This document shows positions 30,677 through 38,051 of a DNA stretch of 38,051 nucleotides, piece after piece. Source of the DNA: Caulobacteraceae bacterium (GTDB lineage: Bacteria > Pseudomonadota > Alphaproteobacteria > Caulobacterales > Caulobacteraceae). The position numbers were made by a program, and so were the translations under genes. The notes under the pieces were generated by a model that saw only the letters and a program-made list of their open reading frames with translations, ran no database searches and had not been told where the DNA came from. Each line of letters begins with the position of its first letter. Position 1 is the first letter of the stretch. The stretch covers positions 1-38,051 of the forward strand of contig JAQGIW010000225.1 of the NCBI GenBank assembly GCA_028290905.1. Direction: 5' to 3'.

Positions 30677-30776
30677 GATTGATCATCCTGTTGGTCCAAA
30701 TGGCGCAAACCGAACTACGCGATCGGCGCGAATGATACCGACCGCGCGCCGCGATGAAAAGGCCTCACGGCCGTGC

Positions 30777-31961
30777 TCAGAAGGCCCGCCGCAGTTCCTC
30801 CACCAGATCGGTCCGCTCCCACGAGAAGCCGCCGTCCGCCTCGGGTTCCCGCCCGAAATGGCCATAGGCCGCGGTGCGGGCGTAGATCGGCCGGTTCAGG
30901 CCCAGGTGCTCGCGGATGGCGCGCGGCGTGGCCCCGCCGATCAGCTGGGGCAGGATGGCTTCCAGCTTCGCCGGGTCGACGTGATTGCCGCCATGAAGGT
31001 CGACATAGAAGCTGAGGGGCTGGCTGACCCCGATGGCGTAGCCGATCTGCAGCGTGCACTTGTCGGCCAGGCCGGCGGCGACGACGTTCTTGGCCAGGTA
31101 CCGGCAGGCGTAGGCCGCCGACCGGTCGACCTTCGTGGGATCCTTGCCGGAGAAGGCCCCTCCCCCATGCGGCGCCGCGCCGCCGTAGGTGTCGACGATG
31201 ATCTTCCGTCCGGTCAGGCCGCAATCGCCGTCGGGACCGCCGATCACGAAATTGCCGGTCGGATTGACGTGCCACCGGGTCTCCTCGTCGACCAGGCCTT
31301 GGGGGAAGACGTCCAGCACATAGGGCCGGATGATGTCATGCACGTCGGCGGGCGTCAGGCCGTCGCGGTGCTGGGTCGAGAGCACGATCGAGGCCACCCG
31401 CACCGGCTTGCCGTTCTCGTAGACCAGGGTCACCTGGCTCTTGGCGTCCGGCTCCAGGCCCATGGCGCGGTCGTCATGCCGCGCCTTGGCCAGCACCTTG
31501 AGGATGTTGTGGGAATATTGCAGCGTCGCTGGCATCAGCTCGGGGGTTTCGGCCGTGGCGTAGCCGAACATGATGCCCTGGTCGCCGGCGCCCTCGTCCT
31601 TGTTGCCAGCGGCGTCGACGCCCTGGGCGATGTCGCTCGATTGCGGATGCAGGTGGCAGGCGTAGTCGGCGGTCCGCCAGTGGAACCCCTCCTGCTCGTA
31701 GCCGATGTCCTTGACCGCGGCCCTGACCCTTTCCTCCAGCCCGTCCACGATACCGGTCAGCCGGTCCTCGGCGGCGCGAACCTCGCCGGCCAGGATGATG
31801 CGGTTGGTGGTCACCATGGTCTCGCAGGCGACCCGCGCGAACGGGTCGACGGACAGGAAGGCGTCGACGACGGTGTCCGATATCCGGTCGGCGACCTTGT
31901 CCGGGTGGCCTTCGGAGACGCTTTCGCTGGTGAACAGGTACTGGGATCGCTCGGTTTTCAT
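30777..31961 (-). CDS. metK: S-adenosylmethionine synthetase MetK
   Basis: 394 residues from the ATG at 31961 ([18 protein letters not shown]); an upstream ATG at 31982 would add seven residues. It makes SAM from methionine and ATP in the cytosol. Family blocks are complete: [14 protein letters not shown] (ATP phosphate-binding histidine), [14 protein letters not shown], the signature [19 protein letters not shown], and [11 protein letters not shown] near the end. No clear Shine-Dalgarno sequence precedes it and I could not recognise a SAM riboswitch in the roughly 115 bp upstream, which instead contain a dispersed palindromic repeat. It lies among polysaccharide genes on the same strand, so it could supply the two methyltransferases of the locus, but it may equally be the cell's only metK. 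Confidence 0.93.
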   Translation of the reverse strand: MKTERSQYLFTSESVSEGHPDKVADRISDTVVDAFLSVDPFARVACETMVTTNRIILAGEVRAAEDRLTGIVDGLEERVRAAVKDIGYEQEGFHWRTADYACHLHPQSSDIAQGVDAAGNKDEGAGDQGIMFGYATAETPELMPATLQYSHNILKVLAKARHDDRAMGLEPDAKSQVTLVYENGKPVRVASIVLSTQHRDGLTPADVHDIIRPYVLDVFPQGLVDEETRWHVNPTGNFVIGGPDGDCGLTGRKIIVDTYGGAAPHGGGAFSGKDPTKVDRSAAYACRYLAKNVVAAGLADKCTLQIGYAIGVSQPLSFYVDLHGGNHVDPAKLEAILPQLIGGATPRAIREHLGLNRPIYARTAAYGHFGREPEADGGFSWERTDLVEELRRAF

Positions 31962-32010
31962 CGGCGGGTGTCTTGCTTCCATGTGTGGAGGGACAGGGCG
32001 GAAGAGCCTT

Positions 32011-32078
32011 TAGAGCGCCTTCCGAAAAGTGGGAACTGGTTTTCGGAGTGAACGCGCATGGCCAGGGCGTTTGCGCTA
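32011..32078. repeat. Dispersed palindromic intergenic element, copy B
   Basis: It shares TAGAGCGC-TTCCGAAAAGT followed by GGGAAC-GGTTTT-GGA with the element at 8500-8600, in the opposite orientation. It lacks the 18-bp hairpin. It ends at GCGCTA; the last three bases are the TAG stop (minus strand) of the transferase gene, so the repeat appears to have created that gene's present end. Confidence 0.6.
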
Positions 32079-33113
32079 GGAATTGGCGCGGCTCCATTGC
32101 GCCAGCAGGCTGGCGAGATAGTCGGTCAGGCCGCTCGGGTCGCTCGTGGCCATGACGGGCTCGCGCGTTCGCGTCGCGGCCACCGCGGCCGCGAGTTCCT
32201 CGACGCTGTGGGCGACGAGGATCAGGCCGCGCTCCGCGAACGCCTCGGTGATTTCGGCCTGGTGGTCGTCGTAGTGCTCGCCCCTCTCGAACAGGCGCGG
32301 CATGGCGATCACGTGACAGCCTTCGCGCAGGGCGGTGATCAGCGAACCGGTGCCCCCGTGGCAGACCACGATCTCGGCCCTGCGGAGCATCGACAGCATC
32401 TCTTCGAACGGCAACGTCTCATGGCATTCGAGGCCGTCGGGCCGCATGCCGCCGACCCCCGTCTGCACCACCACGCGTTCATCGATCACACCCTGGCGCT
32501 TGAGCGCCTCGACGCTGGCCACCAGCCGGTCGAAGGGAAGCGTGGCGCCGACGGTGGCGAAGACGAGAGGCTCCTTCGCCGGCCGCGGCCCGTCCAGCGG
32601 GCGCATCGGATCGAACACCGGCGCCCCCGGCCAGTTCTTGGACAGGGCGGCGGACTGCAGCACCTTCACATGGGCCAAGGGCCCCGCCAGGCGCGCGAAG
32701 GCCGACATGTTCCGAAACCGCGCGAAGGATTCGATCACGACGATCCTGGCGCCCAGCAGCCGCGCCCAGAACAGGGTGAAGAACATCGAACCCGCGCCGG
32801 TGGTGACCACCACATCCGGCCTCTCCCGCATGACGATCCGCGCCGACTGGACGGCGTTGCGGACGCCCGCGGCGACCATCTTCAGCGGCGCCCCCAGCCG
32901 GCCCTGGCCCAGGGCCACGTGCTCGACGAAGAAGGTGGGCCGGCGCTGCTCGAGGCTCCGCGACAGCCCGGTGTCCTCGCTGACGAAGAAGGCGTCGTAC
33001 GGGCCCCAGGCCCCCTCCAGGTCCAGCAGCTGCCGTACATGCCCGCCGCCCGAGGCCGCGAGGCAGACCCGCAGGCGCCGCCCGGTCGAAGCGCGTCGTT
33101 CACCTGGCCGCAA
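32076..33113 (-). CDS. Fused PssD-PssE / Alg14-Alg13 type glycosyltransferase
   Basis: 345 residues with a TTG start at 33113, just 3 bp after the ugd stop; no ATG or GTG fits. Residues of about 15-165 resemble Alg14/PssD (RLRVCLAASGGGHVRQLLDL, VVTTGAGSMFFTLFWARLLG, IVVIESFARFRNMS), the membrane-anchoring acceptor half. Residues of about 180-330 resemble Alg13/PssE, the GT28 C-terminal donor domain (PLVFATVGATLPFDRLV, VVQTG, IVVCHGGTGSLITALREG, DHQAEITEAF). Rhizobial PssD and PssE, a glucuronosyltransferase pair, are separate proteins; here both halves are one chain. The gene is coupled to UDP-glucose dehydrogenase, whose product is UDP-glucuronate, which supports transfer of glucuronate. The C-terminal stop codon lies in a dispersed repeat. 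Confidence 0.85.
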   Translation of the reverse strand: MRPGERRASTGRRLRVCLAASGGGHVRQLLDLEGAWGPYDAFFVSEDTGLSRSLEQRRPTFFVEHVALGQGRLGAPLKMVAAGVRNAVQSARIVMRERPDVVVTTGAGSMFFTLFWARLLGARIVVIESFARFRNMSAFARLAGPLAHVKVLQSAALSKNWPGAPVFDPMRPLDGPRPAKEPLVFATVGATLPFDRLVASVEALKRQGVIDERVVVQTGVGGMRPDGLECHETLPFEEMLSMLRRAEIVVCHGGTGSLITALREGCHVIAMPRLFERGEHYDDHQAEITEAFAERGLILVAHSVEELAAAVAATRTREPVMATSDPSGLTDYLASLLAQWSRANS

Positions 33114-33116
33114 GCG

Positions 33117-34418
33117 TCAGGCCCGCCCGATGCTGGCGTAGGTGAAGCCCCGCTGCCGCATCTCGTCGGGACGATAGACGTTGCGCAGGTCCACCACCAC
33201 GGGCGAGCGCATCAAGGACTTGACCCGATCGAGGTCAAGAGCCCGGAACTGGTCCCACTCGGTCAGGATGACCAGGGCGTCGGCGCCCTCCACCACCGCA
33301 TAGGGACCGTCCTTGAAGTCGACGTCGCACAGCAGGGTCCGCGCCTCGTGTCCCTCGGGGTCGAAGGCCTGGATGCGGGCCCCCATGCCGATCAGCGCCG
33401 GGACGATGTCCAGGGCCGGCGAGTCCCGCATGTCGTCGGTGTTCGGCTTGAAGGTCAATCCCAGGATGCCGATGGTTTTGCCGGCCACCTCGCCGCCCAG
33501 GGCCGCGGCCACCTTGCCGGCCATCGCCTTCTTGCGGGCCTCGTTGACCAGCGTGGTCGTCTCGACCAGGCGCAGGGGCGCTCCGGCGTCGACGGCGGTC
33601 CGCGTGAGCGCCAGGGTATCCTTGGGGAAACACGACCCCCCGTAACCCGGGCCGGCGTGGAGGAACTTCGAGCCGATCCGGTTGTCCAGGCCGATGCCCC
33701 TGGCCACCTGCTGCACGTCGGCCCCGACCTTCTCGCACAGGTCGGCCATCTCGTTGATGAAGGTGATCTTCATGGCCAGGAAGGCGTTGGCGGCGTACTT
33801 GGTCAGCTCCGAGGTGCGCCGGTCGGTGAACAGGATGGGGGTCTCGTTCAGGTTCAGCGGACGATAGAGCCCGGCCATCACGGGGCGGGCGCGCTCGTCC
33901 GTGAGCCCCACCACCACCCGGTCCGGACGCTTGAAATCCTCGATCGCCGAGCCTTCGCGCAGGAATTCCGGGTTCGAGACCACCGCGACGTCGGCGTCGG
34001 GGCGTTTGCGGCGGACGATCGCCTCGATCTCGTCGCCGGTGCCGACCGGCACGGTGGACTTGGTGACCAGCACCGTGAAACCCTTGACCAACTCAGCCAC
34101 CTCTTCGGCGGCGGCATAGACGTAGCTGAGGTCGGCGTAGCCGTCGCCGCGGCGGGAGGGGGTGCCCACCGCGATGAACACCGCCTCGGCCTCGGCGACC
34201 GCGGCCTTGGGATCGGTGGCGAAGAACAGGCGGCCCTGGGCGACGTTGCGCTCCACCAGGGCCTCGAGACCCGGCTCGTAGATCGGCATGACGCCGGCCT
34301 GGAGCCGGGCGATCTTGCCCTCGTCCTTGTCGACGCAGGTGACGGTATGGCCGAACTCGGCGAAGCACACGCCCGACACCAGACCGACGTAGCCGGTCCC
34401 GATCATCACCACTCGCAT
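33117..34418 (-). CDS. ugd: UDP-glucose 6-dehydrogenase
   Basis: 433 residues from the ATG at 34418, with GAGGGA 5 bases upstream. It oxidises UDP-glucose to UDP-glucuronate with two NAD+ in the cytosol. Visible: MIGTGYVGLVSGVCFAEFGH (NAD-binding GxGxxG at 7-12), VGTPSRRGDGYADLSYV, KSTVPVGTGDEIE, NPEFLREGSAIEDF, KYAANAFLAMKITFINE with the conserved lysine at 208, and GPGYGGSCFPKDT with the catalytic cysteine at 263. GLTFKPNTDDMRDSPA marks the C-terminal nucleotide-sugar domain. Length is normal. Translationally close to the PssD-PssE gene downstream (3 bp) and about 100 bp from the GDP-mannose gene upstream. It supplies an acidic sugar donor for the polymer. Confidence 0.95.
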   Translation of the reverse strand: MRVVMIGTGYVGLVSGVCFAEFGHTVTCVDKDEGKIARLQAGVMPIYEPGLEALVERNVAQGRLFFATDPKAAVAEAEAVFIAVGTPSRRGDGYADLSYVYAAAEEVAELVKGFTVLVTKSTVPVGTGDEIEAIVRRKRPDADVAVVSNPEFLREGSAIEDFKRPDRVVVGLTDERARPVMAGLYRPLNLNETPILFTDRRTSELTKYAANAFLAMKITFINEMADLCEKVGADVQQVARGIGLDNRIGSKFLHAGPGYGGSCFPKDTLALTRTAVDAGAPLRLVETTTLVNEARKKAMAGKVAAALGGEVAGKTIGILGLTFKPNTDDMRDSPALDIVPALIGMGARIQAFDPEGHEARTLLCDVDFKDGPYAVVEGADALVILTEWDQFRALDLDRVKSLMRSPVVVDLRNVYRPDEMRQRGFTYASIGRA

Positions 34419-34521
34419 ATGGGTCCCTCGACAAACCGGGGCCGACGCCCCGCCCCGCGGGTCCTATGCCCCAGCCGGCGGGCGCCGGCCAAGCACAGGC
34501 AGGCCGAAAAGATTCGCTGCG

Positions 34522-36789
34522 CTACTCCGCCGGGCTGAGCCTCGCCTCCGTCCGACGCGGCGCCGGATCGGTCGAGGGCGCGGCGCGCCGTGGGCGAGGC
34601 GGCTGCAGCGCCTCGATCGCTCCGATGATATGGTAGAAGCTGCTCGCCATGGCGGGTTCGTCGTCCAGCGCCCCCGCCCCTCGCGGGGCGTCTCGCCAGA
34701 GGCCCGCCACCGGCGTGTCGAGGTAGGACCAGATGGCCCGGGCGGCCGACGCCGCCGCGTGCTCGTGGGCCGACCGTTCGGGGCCCCGGTCCGGCGCCAG
34801 CAGCAGGGCGGCCTTCAGGCGTTCCGTCTGAGGCCACAGGCGCGAGGCGCCCTCCAATGGGGAAAAGTCGTCCAGCAGCGCATCCACGACCAGGCCGGAG
34901 CCTTGATCGACCCCCCGCCCGCCCGAGGCGTAGAGCGCCAGAGCCGCCTGGTTCGCCCGCGGGTCTCCGGTCAGGCGCGACCACCGCTCCATCAGCCACG
35001 CCCATTCGAAGTGGTGCCCCGGCTCCAGCCGCCTCCCCTCCGCACCGGCGGACGGCCGCCAGGTCTCGTCGAACTCCTCGACGATCCGCCCTCCATCGGC
35101 GTCCAACATCCGGGTCAGGAAGAGCGTCGCGATGTCGTCGGCCCATTCCCGCCAATAGGGGTCGTCGGCAAGTTCGGTCCACGCCAGCACCGACTCGAAG
35201 AGATGCATCACCGGATCGGCGAGATAGGTCAGCGAGGCGTCGTCGGCGCGCAGGCCGCCGTCCTCGCGGGCGAACGTCCGCCTCACGGCGGCGGCGAGCG
35301 CCCTGGCGTCCGCCTCCAGCGCCGCCCGTCGCTCCGGCATGGCGCGGGCGGTCGTCGCCAGGGCGAGAAGCACGAACGCCTGGTCGTAGAGCCGGGCAAG
35401 ATCATCCGCCACGGCGCCGTCCGGCTCCACCGCCCGGCGGTAAAGGCCGTCGGGGCGGCGGTACCGGCGGTTGAGAAAGTCGAGACCGTGGTCGACGGCG
35501 GCCGCCCACGGGCCGGGCCACCCCATCAGCGCCGCCGTCGCGAAGACGTGCGCCTGACGCGCCTGGACCAGGGCCCGGCGGGCGAGGCGGCCGGGGACGA
35601 GGTCCTGGCCGAGCCGCTCGTGAAATCCGCCGCCCGCGTGATCGGCGCCGAAGCACCACCACAGGGGCAGCGCCTTTTCGAACAGCCACGCCTTCAGGCG
35701 CGGCCCCGCCGCGTCGAGCGGCTCGACCGGGGCGGCGGAGGCCGCTTCAAGGGCGGCCAGGGCCGGCTTGAGGTCGGCCGCCTTCTCCATGGAGGTCACC
35801 AGCACGTCGCGGTCGCGGGCCACGACGGCGAGGTTGCGCGCGCCCATCACCACGACGCGGGCGCCCTCGCTGGCCCGGACCAGGCAATCGGCGCTCTCGC
35901 GCACCACCGCCGCGCCGCTGACCGCGTTGCCGTCGGGGTCACGGGTCGAGGCGGTCCAGATCGCGTCCCAGGCCCCGAGGTCCGACCAGGCATGATCGAT
36001 CGGCAGGACCGCGGCGCGCGCGGTCTTCTCCATGATCCCCACGTCCACCGAAACCTTCGGCGCCTGGGCGAACGGAGCGCCCAGACGGAGGACGCCGGCG
36101 TCGGGCTCGGCACCCTCGACGGCCTCGCGGACGCGATCCAGGGCCTCGGGCGTGTGCCGGGCCGCCTCGTCCATGAGGACATCGACGCGGAACATGAAGT
36201 TGCCGCTGTTCCACAGGCAGCCCTCGGCCACCAGCGCCCGGGCGCGATCCGGGCCGGGCTTCTCGACGAACCGGTCGACGGCCCGGACCTCCGGGGCGAC
36301 GGCCAGCGGCCCGCCTGGTCGAATGTAGCCGTAGGCGGTGGCGGGGAAGGTCGGCCTTACCCCGAAGGTGACGATATGGCCGGCCGCCGCCGCGAGGAAG
36401 GCGGCTCCCACGGCGGCCGCGAAGGCGTCGTCGTCGGGGATGTGATGGTCGGAGGCCACCGCCAGGGCGACGCCGGAGGGGTCGTTCCTGGCGATCCACA
36501 CCGCCGCCGCCAGGAGCGCGGGCCCCGAGTCCCGACCGGCGGGCTCGACGAGAAAGGTCCCCTGCCCGCCGAACGCCTCGAGTTGGGCCCGGGCCTCCGG
36601 CAGGTGGTTGAGCCCGGTGACGATGGTCGGCGGATGCGCGCCCGGCAGGGCGGCGAGGCGAGCCAGGGTGCGCTGGAAGAGAGACGGTCCGTCGAGAAGA
36701 TCGACGAAAGGCTTGGGTCGGCGAGCCGTGGACGCAGGCCAGAGCCTGGAACCGGGGCCCCCGCACAGAACGATCGGATGCACGCCCAT
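34522..36789 (-). CDS. Mannose-1-phosphate guanylyltransferase fused to an AGE-family isomerase domain
   Basis: 755 residues from the ATG at 36789; GTG at 36783 is an alternative. Residues 1-350 form the nucleotidyltransferase: LCGGPGSRLWPASTARRPKP (GTP-binding loop, with GS where GT is usual), EPAGRDSGPALLAAA, ASDHHIPD, FVEKPGP (174-180), WNSGNFMFRVD, and SVDVGIMEKT with WSDLGAWDA near 268-275. This makes GDP-mannose from GTP and mannose-1-phosphate. Residues of about 361-735 are an alpha/alpha-barrel like N-acylglucosamine 2-epimerase and mannose isomerases: ARQAHVFATAALMGW, RLYDQAFVLLALATTA, DPVMHLFESVLAWTEL, LEPGHHFEWAWLMERW. The second domain may make mannose-6-phosphate from fructose-6-phosphate, so the fusion could cover two steps on the GDP-mannose path. 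The common bifunctional type instead carries a cupin isomerase. Confidence 0.88.
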   Translation of the reverse strand: MGVHPIVLCGGPGSRLWPASTARRPKPFVDLLDGPSLFQRTLARLAALPGAHPPTIVTGLNHLPEARAQLEAFGGQGTFLVEPAGRDSGPALLAAAVWIARNDPSGVALAVASDHHIPDDDAFAAAVGAAFLAAAAGHIVTFGVRPTFPATAYGYIRPGGPLAVAPEVRAVDRFVEKPGPDRARALVAEGCLWNSGNFMFRVDVLMDEAARHTPEALDRVREAVEGAEPDAGVLRLGAPFAQAPKVSVDVGIMEKTARAAVLPIDHAWSDLGAWDAIWTASTRDPDGNAVSGAAVVRESADCLVRASEGARVVVMGARNLAVVARDRDVLVTSMEKAADLKPALAALEAASAAPVEPLDAAGPRLKAWLFEKALPLWWCFGADHAGGGFHERLGQDLVPGRLARRALVQARQAHVFATAALMGWPGPWAAAVDHGLDFLNRRYRRPDGLYRRAVEPDGAVADDLARLYDQAFVLLALATTARAMPERRAALEADARALAAAVRRTFAREDGGLRADDASLTYLADPVMHLFESVLAWTELADDPYWREWADDIATLFLTRMLDADGGRIVEEFDETWRPSAGAEGRRLEPGHHFEWAWLMERWSRLTGDPRANQAALALYASGGRGVDQGSGLVVDALLDDFSPLEGASRLWPQTERLKAALLLAPDRGPERSAHEHAAASAARAIWSYLDTPVAGLWRDAPRGAGALDDEPAMASSFYHIIGAIEALQPPRPRRAAPSTDPAPRRTEARLSPAE

Positions 36790-36914
36790 GGGACCGGCTG
36801 CCCTCGAGTCGCCCAGGACGCGGCCCGGGCGGCCGCCTTGTGCACCGCGGGAGACCCCCCGCGCAAGACGGTGGGTCGCAAGGGCCGGCGTGGCCCTAGC
36901 GCGAACGCCCTAGG

Positions 36915-37313
36915 TCATCCGCGGCAGCGTTGCACCCAGTGGTGATGCACCATCACGCTCTGGCAGAGGGCGGCGTGGCGCTTGTGGGTGTGCGGCACGG
37001 TCTCGTGATGACCCACCCGCCCATGGTGACGACGACCATTGGCGGCATGGCGCCCGTGGGCCGTGGGGGTGGCGGCGCTTGCGTGGCGATGACGATGATG
37101 GCGTCCGGTCGCCGCGGGCGCGCTGGACGCATGATGACCTCGCCTGTGGTGTTTGTGCGCGGCCGCCGGGGCCGGGCCCGGGGCGGCGGCATGGTGGCGA
37201 TGATGGTGGGGAGTCTGGGCCTCCGCCGGGGAAGCGACGAGAACAAGAGCGACCCAGGCGACCGCGACGGCCAGTACGTGACCGGGGAGCGCGTTCCTGA
37301 GGGTGGTGATCAT
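36915..37313 (-). CDS. Histidine-rich secreted protein
   Basis: 132 residues from the ATG at 37313, after the purine-rich GGGAAGCAGG. A signal peptide is clear: MITTLRNALPGHV, then a hydrophobic stretch to LVASPAEAQ (cleavage after about residue 33), so the product is periplasmic or secreted. The mature part is almost entirely His, Arg, Ala, Gly and Pro, with about 26 histidines in 99 residues. A C-terminal segment with two cysteines flanks a triple histidine (LCQSVMVHHHWVQRC). It could bind metal ions such as zinc, nickel or copper, but a structural or low-complexity role is also possible. It is transcribed in the same direction as nnrD, whose stop is 44 bp upstream of its start, and need not belong to the polysaccharide locus. 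Confidence 0.7.
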   Translation of the reverse strand: MITTLRNALPGHVLAVAVAWVALVLVASPAEAQTPHHHRHHAAAPGPAPAAAHKHHRRGHHASSAPAATGRHHRHRHASAATPTAHGRHAANGRRHHGRVGHHETVPHTHKRHAALCQSVMVHHHWVQRCRG

Positions 37314-37357
37314 GCCTGCTTCCCGACTTCCCGACTCTGACCGGACTTTGGCGCGAC

Positions 37358-38051
37358 TCACGCGCGCAACTGCTTCAACACCATGGGGACAAGGCCCGGC
37401 AAGTCCTCGCTGATCAGCCCCGGTCCGAACGCCTCGGCGCAGGCGGCGTGGACCCAGGCGCCGGCGCAGGCCGCCTCGAAGCTCTCCATGCCCTGGGCGA
37501 TCAACCCGCCGATCAGGCCGGCGAGCACGTCGCCCGAGCCGGCGGTCGCTAGCCACGGTGTGCCGTTCAGGTTCACCGCGGCGCGTCCGTCGGGGGCGGC
37601 GATCACGGTGTCGGGGCCCTTGAGCAGCACCACGGCCTGCGCTCGCCCAGCCGCCGCCCGGGCGGCGCTGATGCGCTCGGGCTCCGACTTCAGGAGGCCC
37701 GGGAACACGCGCTCGAACTCACCCGGGTGCGGGGTGAGGACATCGTCCCGGTCGAGGATCGAAAACAGCTCTCCCGGATCGTCGCGAAAGACACTGAGGG
37801 CGTCGGCGTCGAGCACCAGCGCCGCCCCCGTGCGCGCCAGGGCGAGAACGTTGGAGAGGGTGACGTCGGTCACCCCCGCGGCCGGGCCGATGACCGCGCA
37901 GTCGGCGTCCGATCCGGCCGCCTCCAGTTCCTCGTCGGTGTCGAATGGGCGCAGCATGACCGCTTCGAGGTGGGCCGCATTGACCATCAGCGCTTCCGGG
38001 GGCGAGAGCAGGGTGACGAGCCCCGCCCCGACCCGCAGGCCCGCGCGCGCG
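37358..38051 (-). CDS. nnrD: ADP/ATP-dependent NAD(P)H-hydrate dehydratase, C-terminal part
   Basis: About 231 residues are visible and the 5' end is beyond the right edge; an ATG at 37987 is internal, because family sequence continues upstream of it (RAGLRVGAGLVTLLSPP). The enzyme repairs hydrated NADH and NADPH (S-epimers) using ADP or ATP. Ribokinase-like features: AVIGPAAGVTD, ALVLDADALSVF, VLTPHPGEFERVF, AVVLLKGPDTVIAAPDG and TAGSGDVLAGLIGGLIAQG with the catalytic aspartate. Many bacteria fuse this domain to the NnrE epimerase; the upstream part is not visible, so the fusion state is unknown. It is a housekeeping gene flanking the polysaccharide locus. Confidence 0.92.
   Translation of the reverse strand, partial: ARAGLRVGAGLVTLLSPPEALMVNAAHLEAVMLRPFDTDEELEAAGSDADCAVIGPAAGVTDVTLSNVLALARTGAALVLDADALSVFRDDPGELFSILDRDDVLTPHPGEFERVFPGLLKSEPERISAARAAAGRAQAVVLLKGPDTVIAAPDGRAAVNLNGTPWLATAGSGDVLAGLIGGLIAQGMESFEAACAGAWVHAACAEAFGPGLISEDLPGLVPMVLKQLRA

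Noticed and set aside
31962-32075. SAM-responsive riboswitch upstream of metK
   Set aside because: I looked for the short SAM-II type and related pseudoknot patterns but see only the dispersed palindromic repeat. A covariance-model scan would settle it.
32058-34538. Very long plus-strand frame (826 codons)
   Set aside because: Antisense to the PssD-PssE and ugd genes, which have recognisable domains. Its His/Gly/Asp-rich composition is typical of a shadow frame.
34630-36945. Very long plus-strand frame (771 codons)
   Set aside because: Antisense to the guanylyltransferase-AGE gene, with arginine/glycine-rich composition and no recognisable domain.
1-38051. CRISPR arrays, tRNA or rRNA genes, plasmid replication genes
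   Set aside because: No regularly spaced repeats, no cloverleaf-like or rRNA-like sequence and no replication protein were seen on either strand.

Overview
The window is high-GC DNA from an alphaproteobacterium, most likely Caulobacterales (Caulobacter/Phenylobacterium-like). This is inferred from GC-rich codon use, PutA and NnrD sequence style, the palindromic intergenic repeats, and the secreted protein families present. No 16S rRNA or other decisive taxonomic marker is in the window. There are no tRNA or rRNA genes, no CRISPR array and no intact transposon.

The two edges are housekeeping genes cut by the window. At the left is the N-terminal part of the proline-catabolism enzyme PutA, and at the right is an NAD(P)H-hydrate dehydratase (NnrD). 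Positions 1.4-5.5 kb hold a small secreted protein, an alanine-rich protein whose C-terminus runs into a palindromic repeat, and two tandem copies of a secreted, cysteine-rich, parallel beta-helix-like protein. A chromosomal segment follows (5.9-8.5 kb): PncC/CinA-C amidase, a peptide-binding lipoprotein and chorismate mutase.

From about 8.7 kb to 36.8 kb the window is essentially one polysaccharide (EPS/capsule/O-antigen-like) locus. In order: the third beta-helix paralogue; a PQQ beta-propeller protein; two membrane O-acyltransferases facing each other across insertion-sequence debris; a SAM methyltransferase; an outer-membrane beta-barrel; the fourth beta-helix paralogue; two divergent hexapeptide acetyltransferases; a GT-A-like transferase; then Wzx flippase, Wzy polymerase and GT4 transferase in one plus-strand operon. 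A minus-strand run completes it: FkbM methyltransferase, three GT2 transferases, a 2OG-Fe(II) oxygenase, S-adenosylmethionine synthetase, a fused PssD-PssE type transferase, UDP-glucose dehydrogenase and a mannose-1-phosphate guanylyltransferase fused to an AGE-family isomerase domain.

Together these suggest a Wzx/Wzy-dependent heteropolysaccharide built from GDP-mannose and UDP-glucuronate precursors and decorated by acetyl and methyl groups. MetK could supply SAM for the methyltransferases and the barrel is a candidate for the export side. The initiating phosphoglycosyltransferase, Wzc-type co-polymerase and Wza-type secretin are not in the window.

The most unusual element is the family of four secreted beta-helix proteins, all on the minus strand, with eight cysteines conserved in all four, a recently converted tandem pair, and one loop that has taken up different insertions, including a module resembling repeats of large secreted and phage-tail proteins in the fourth copy. 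I do not know a described function for this family.
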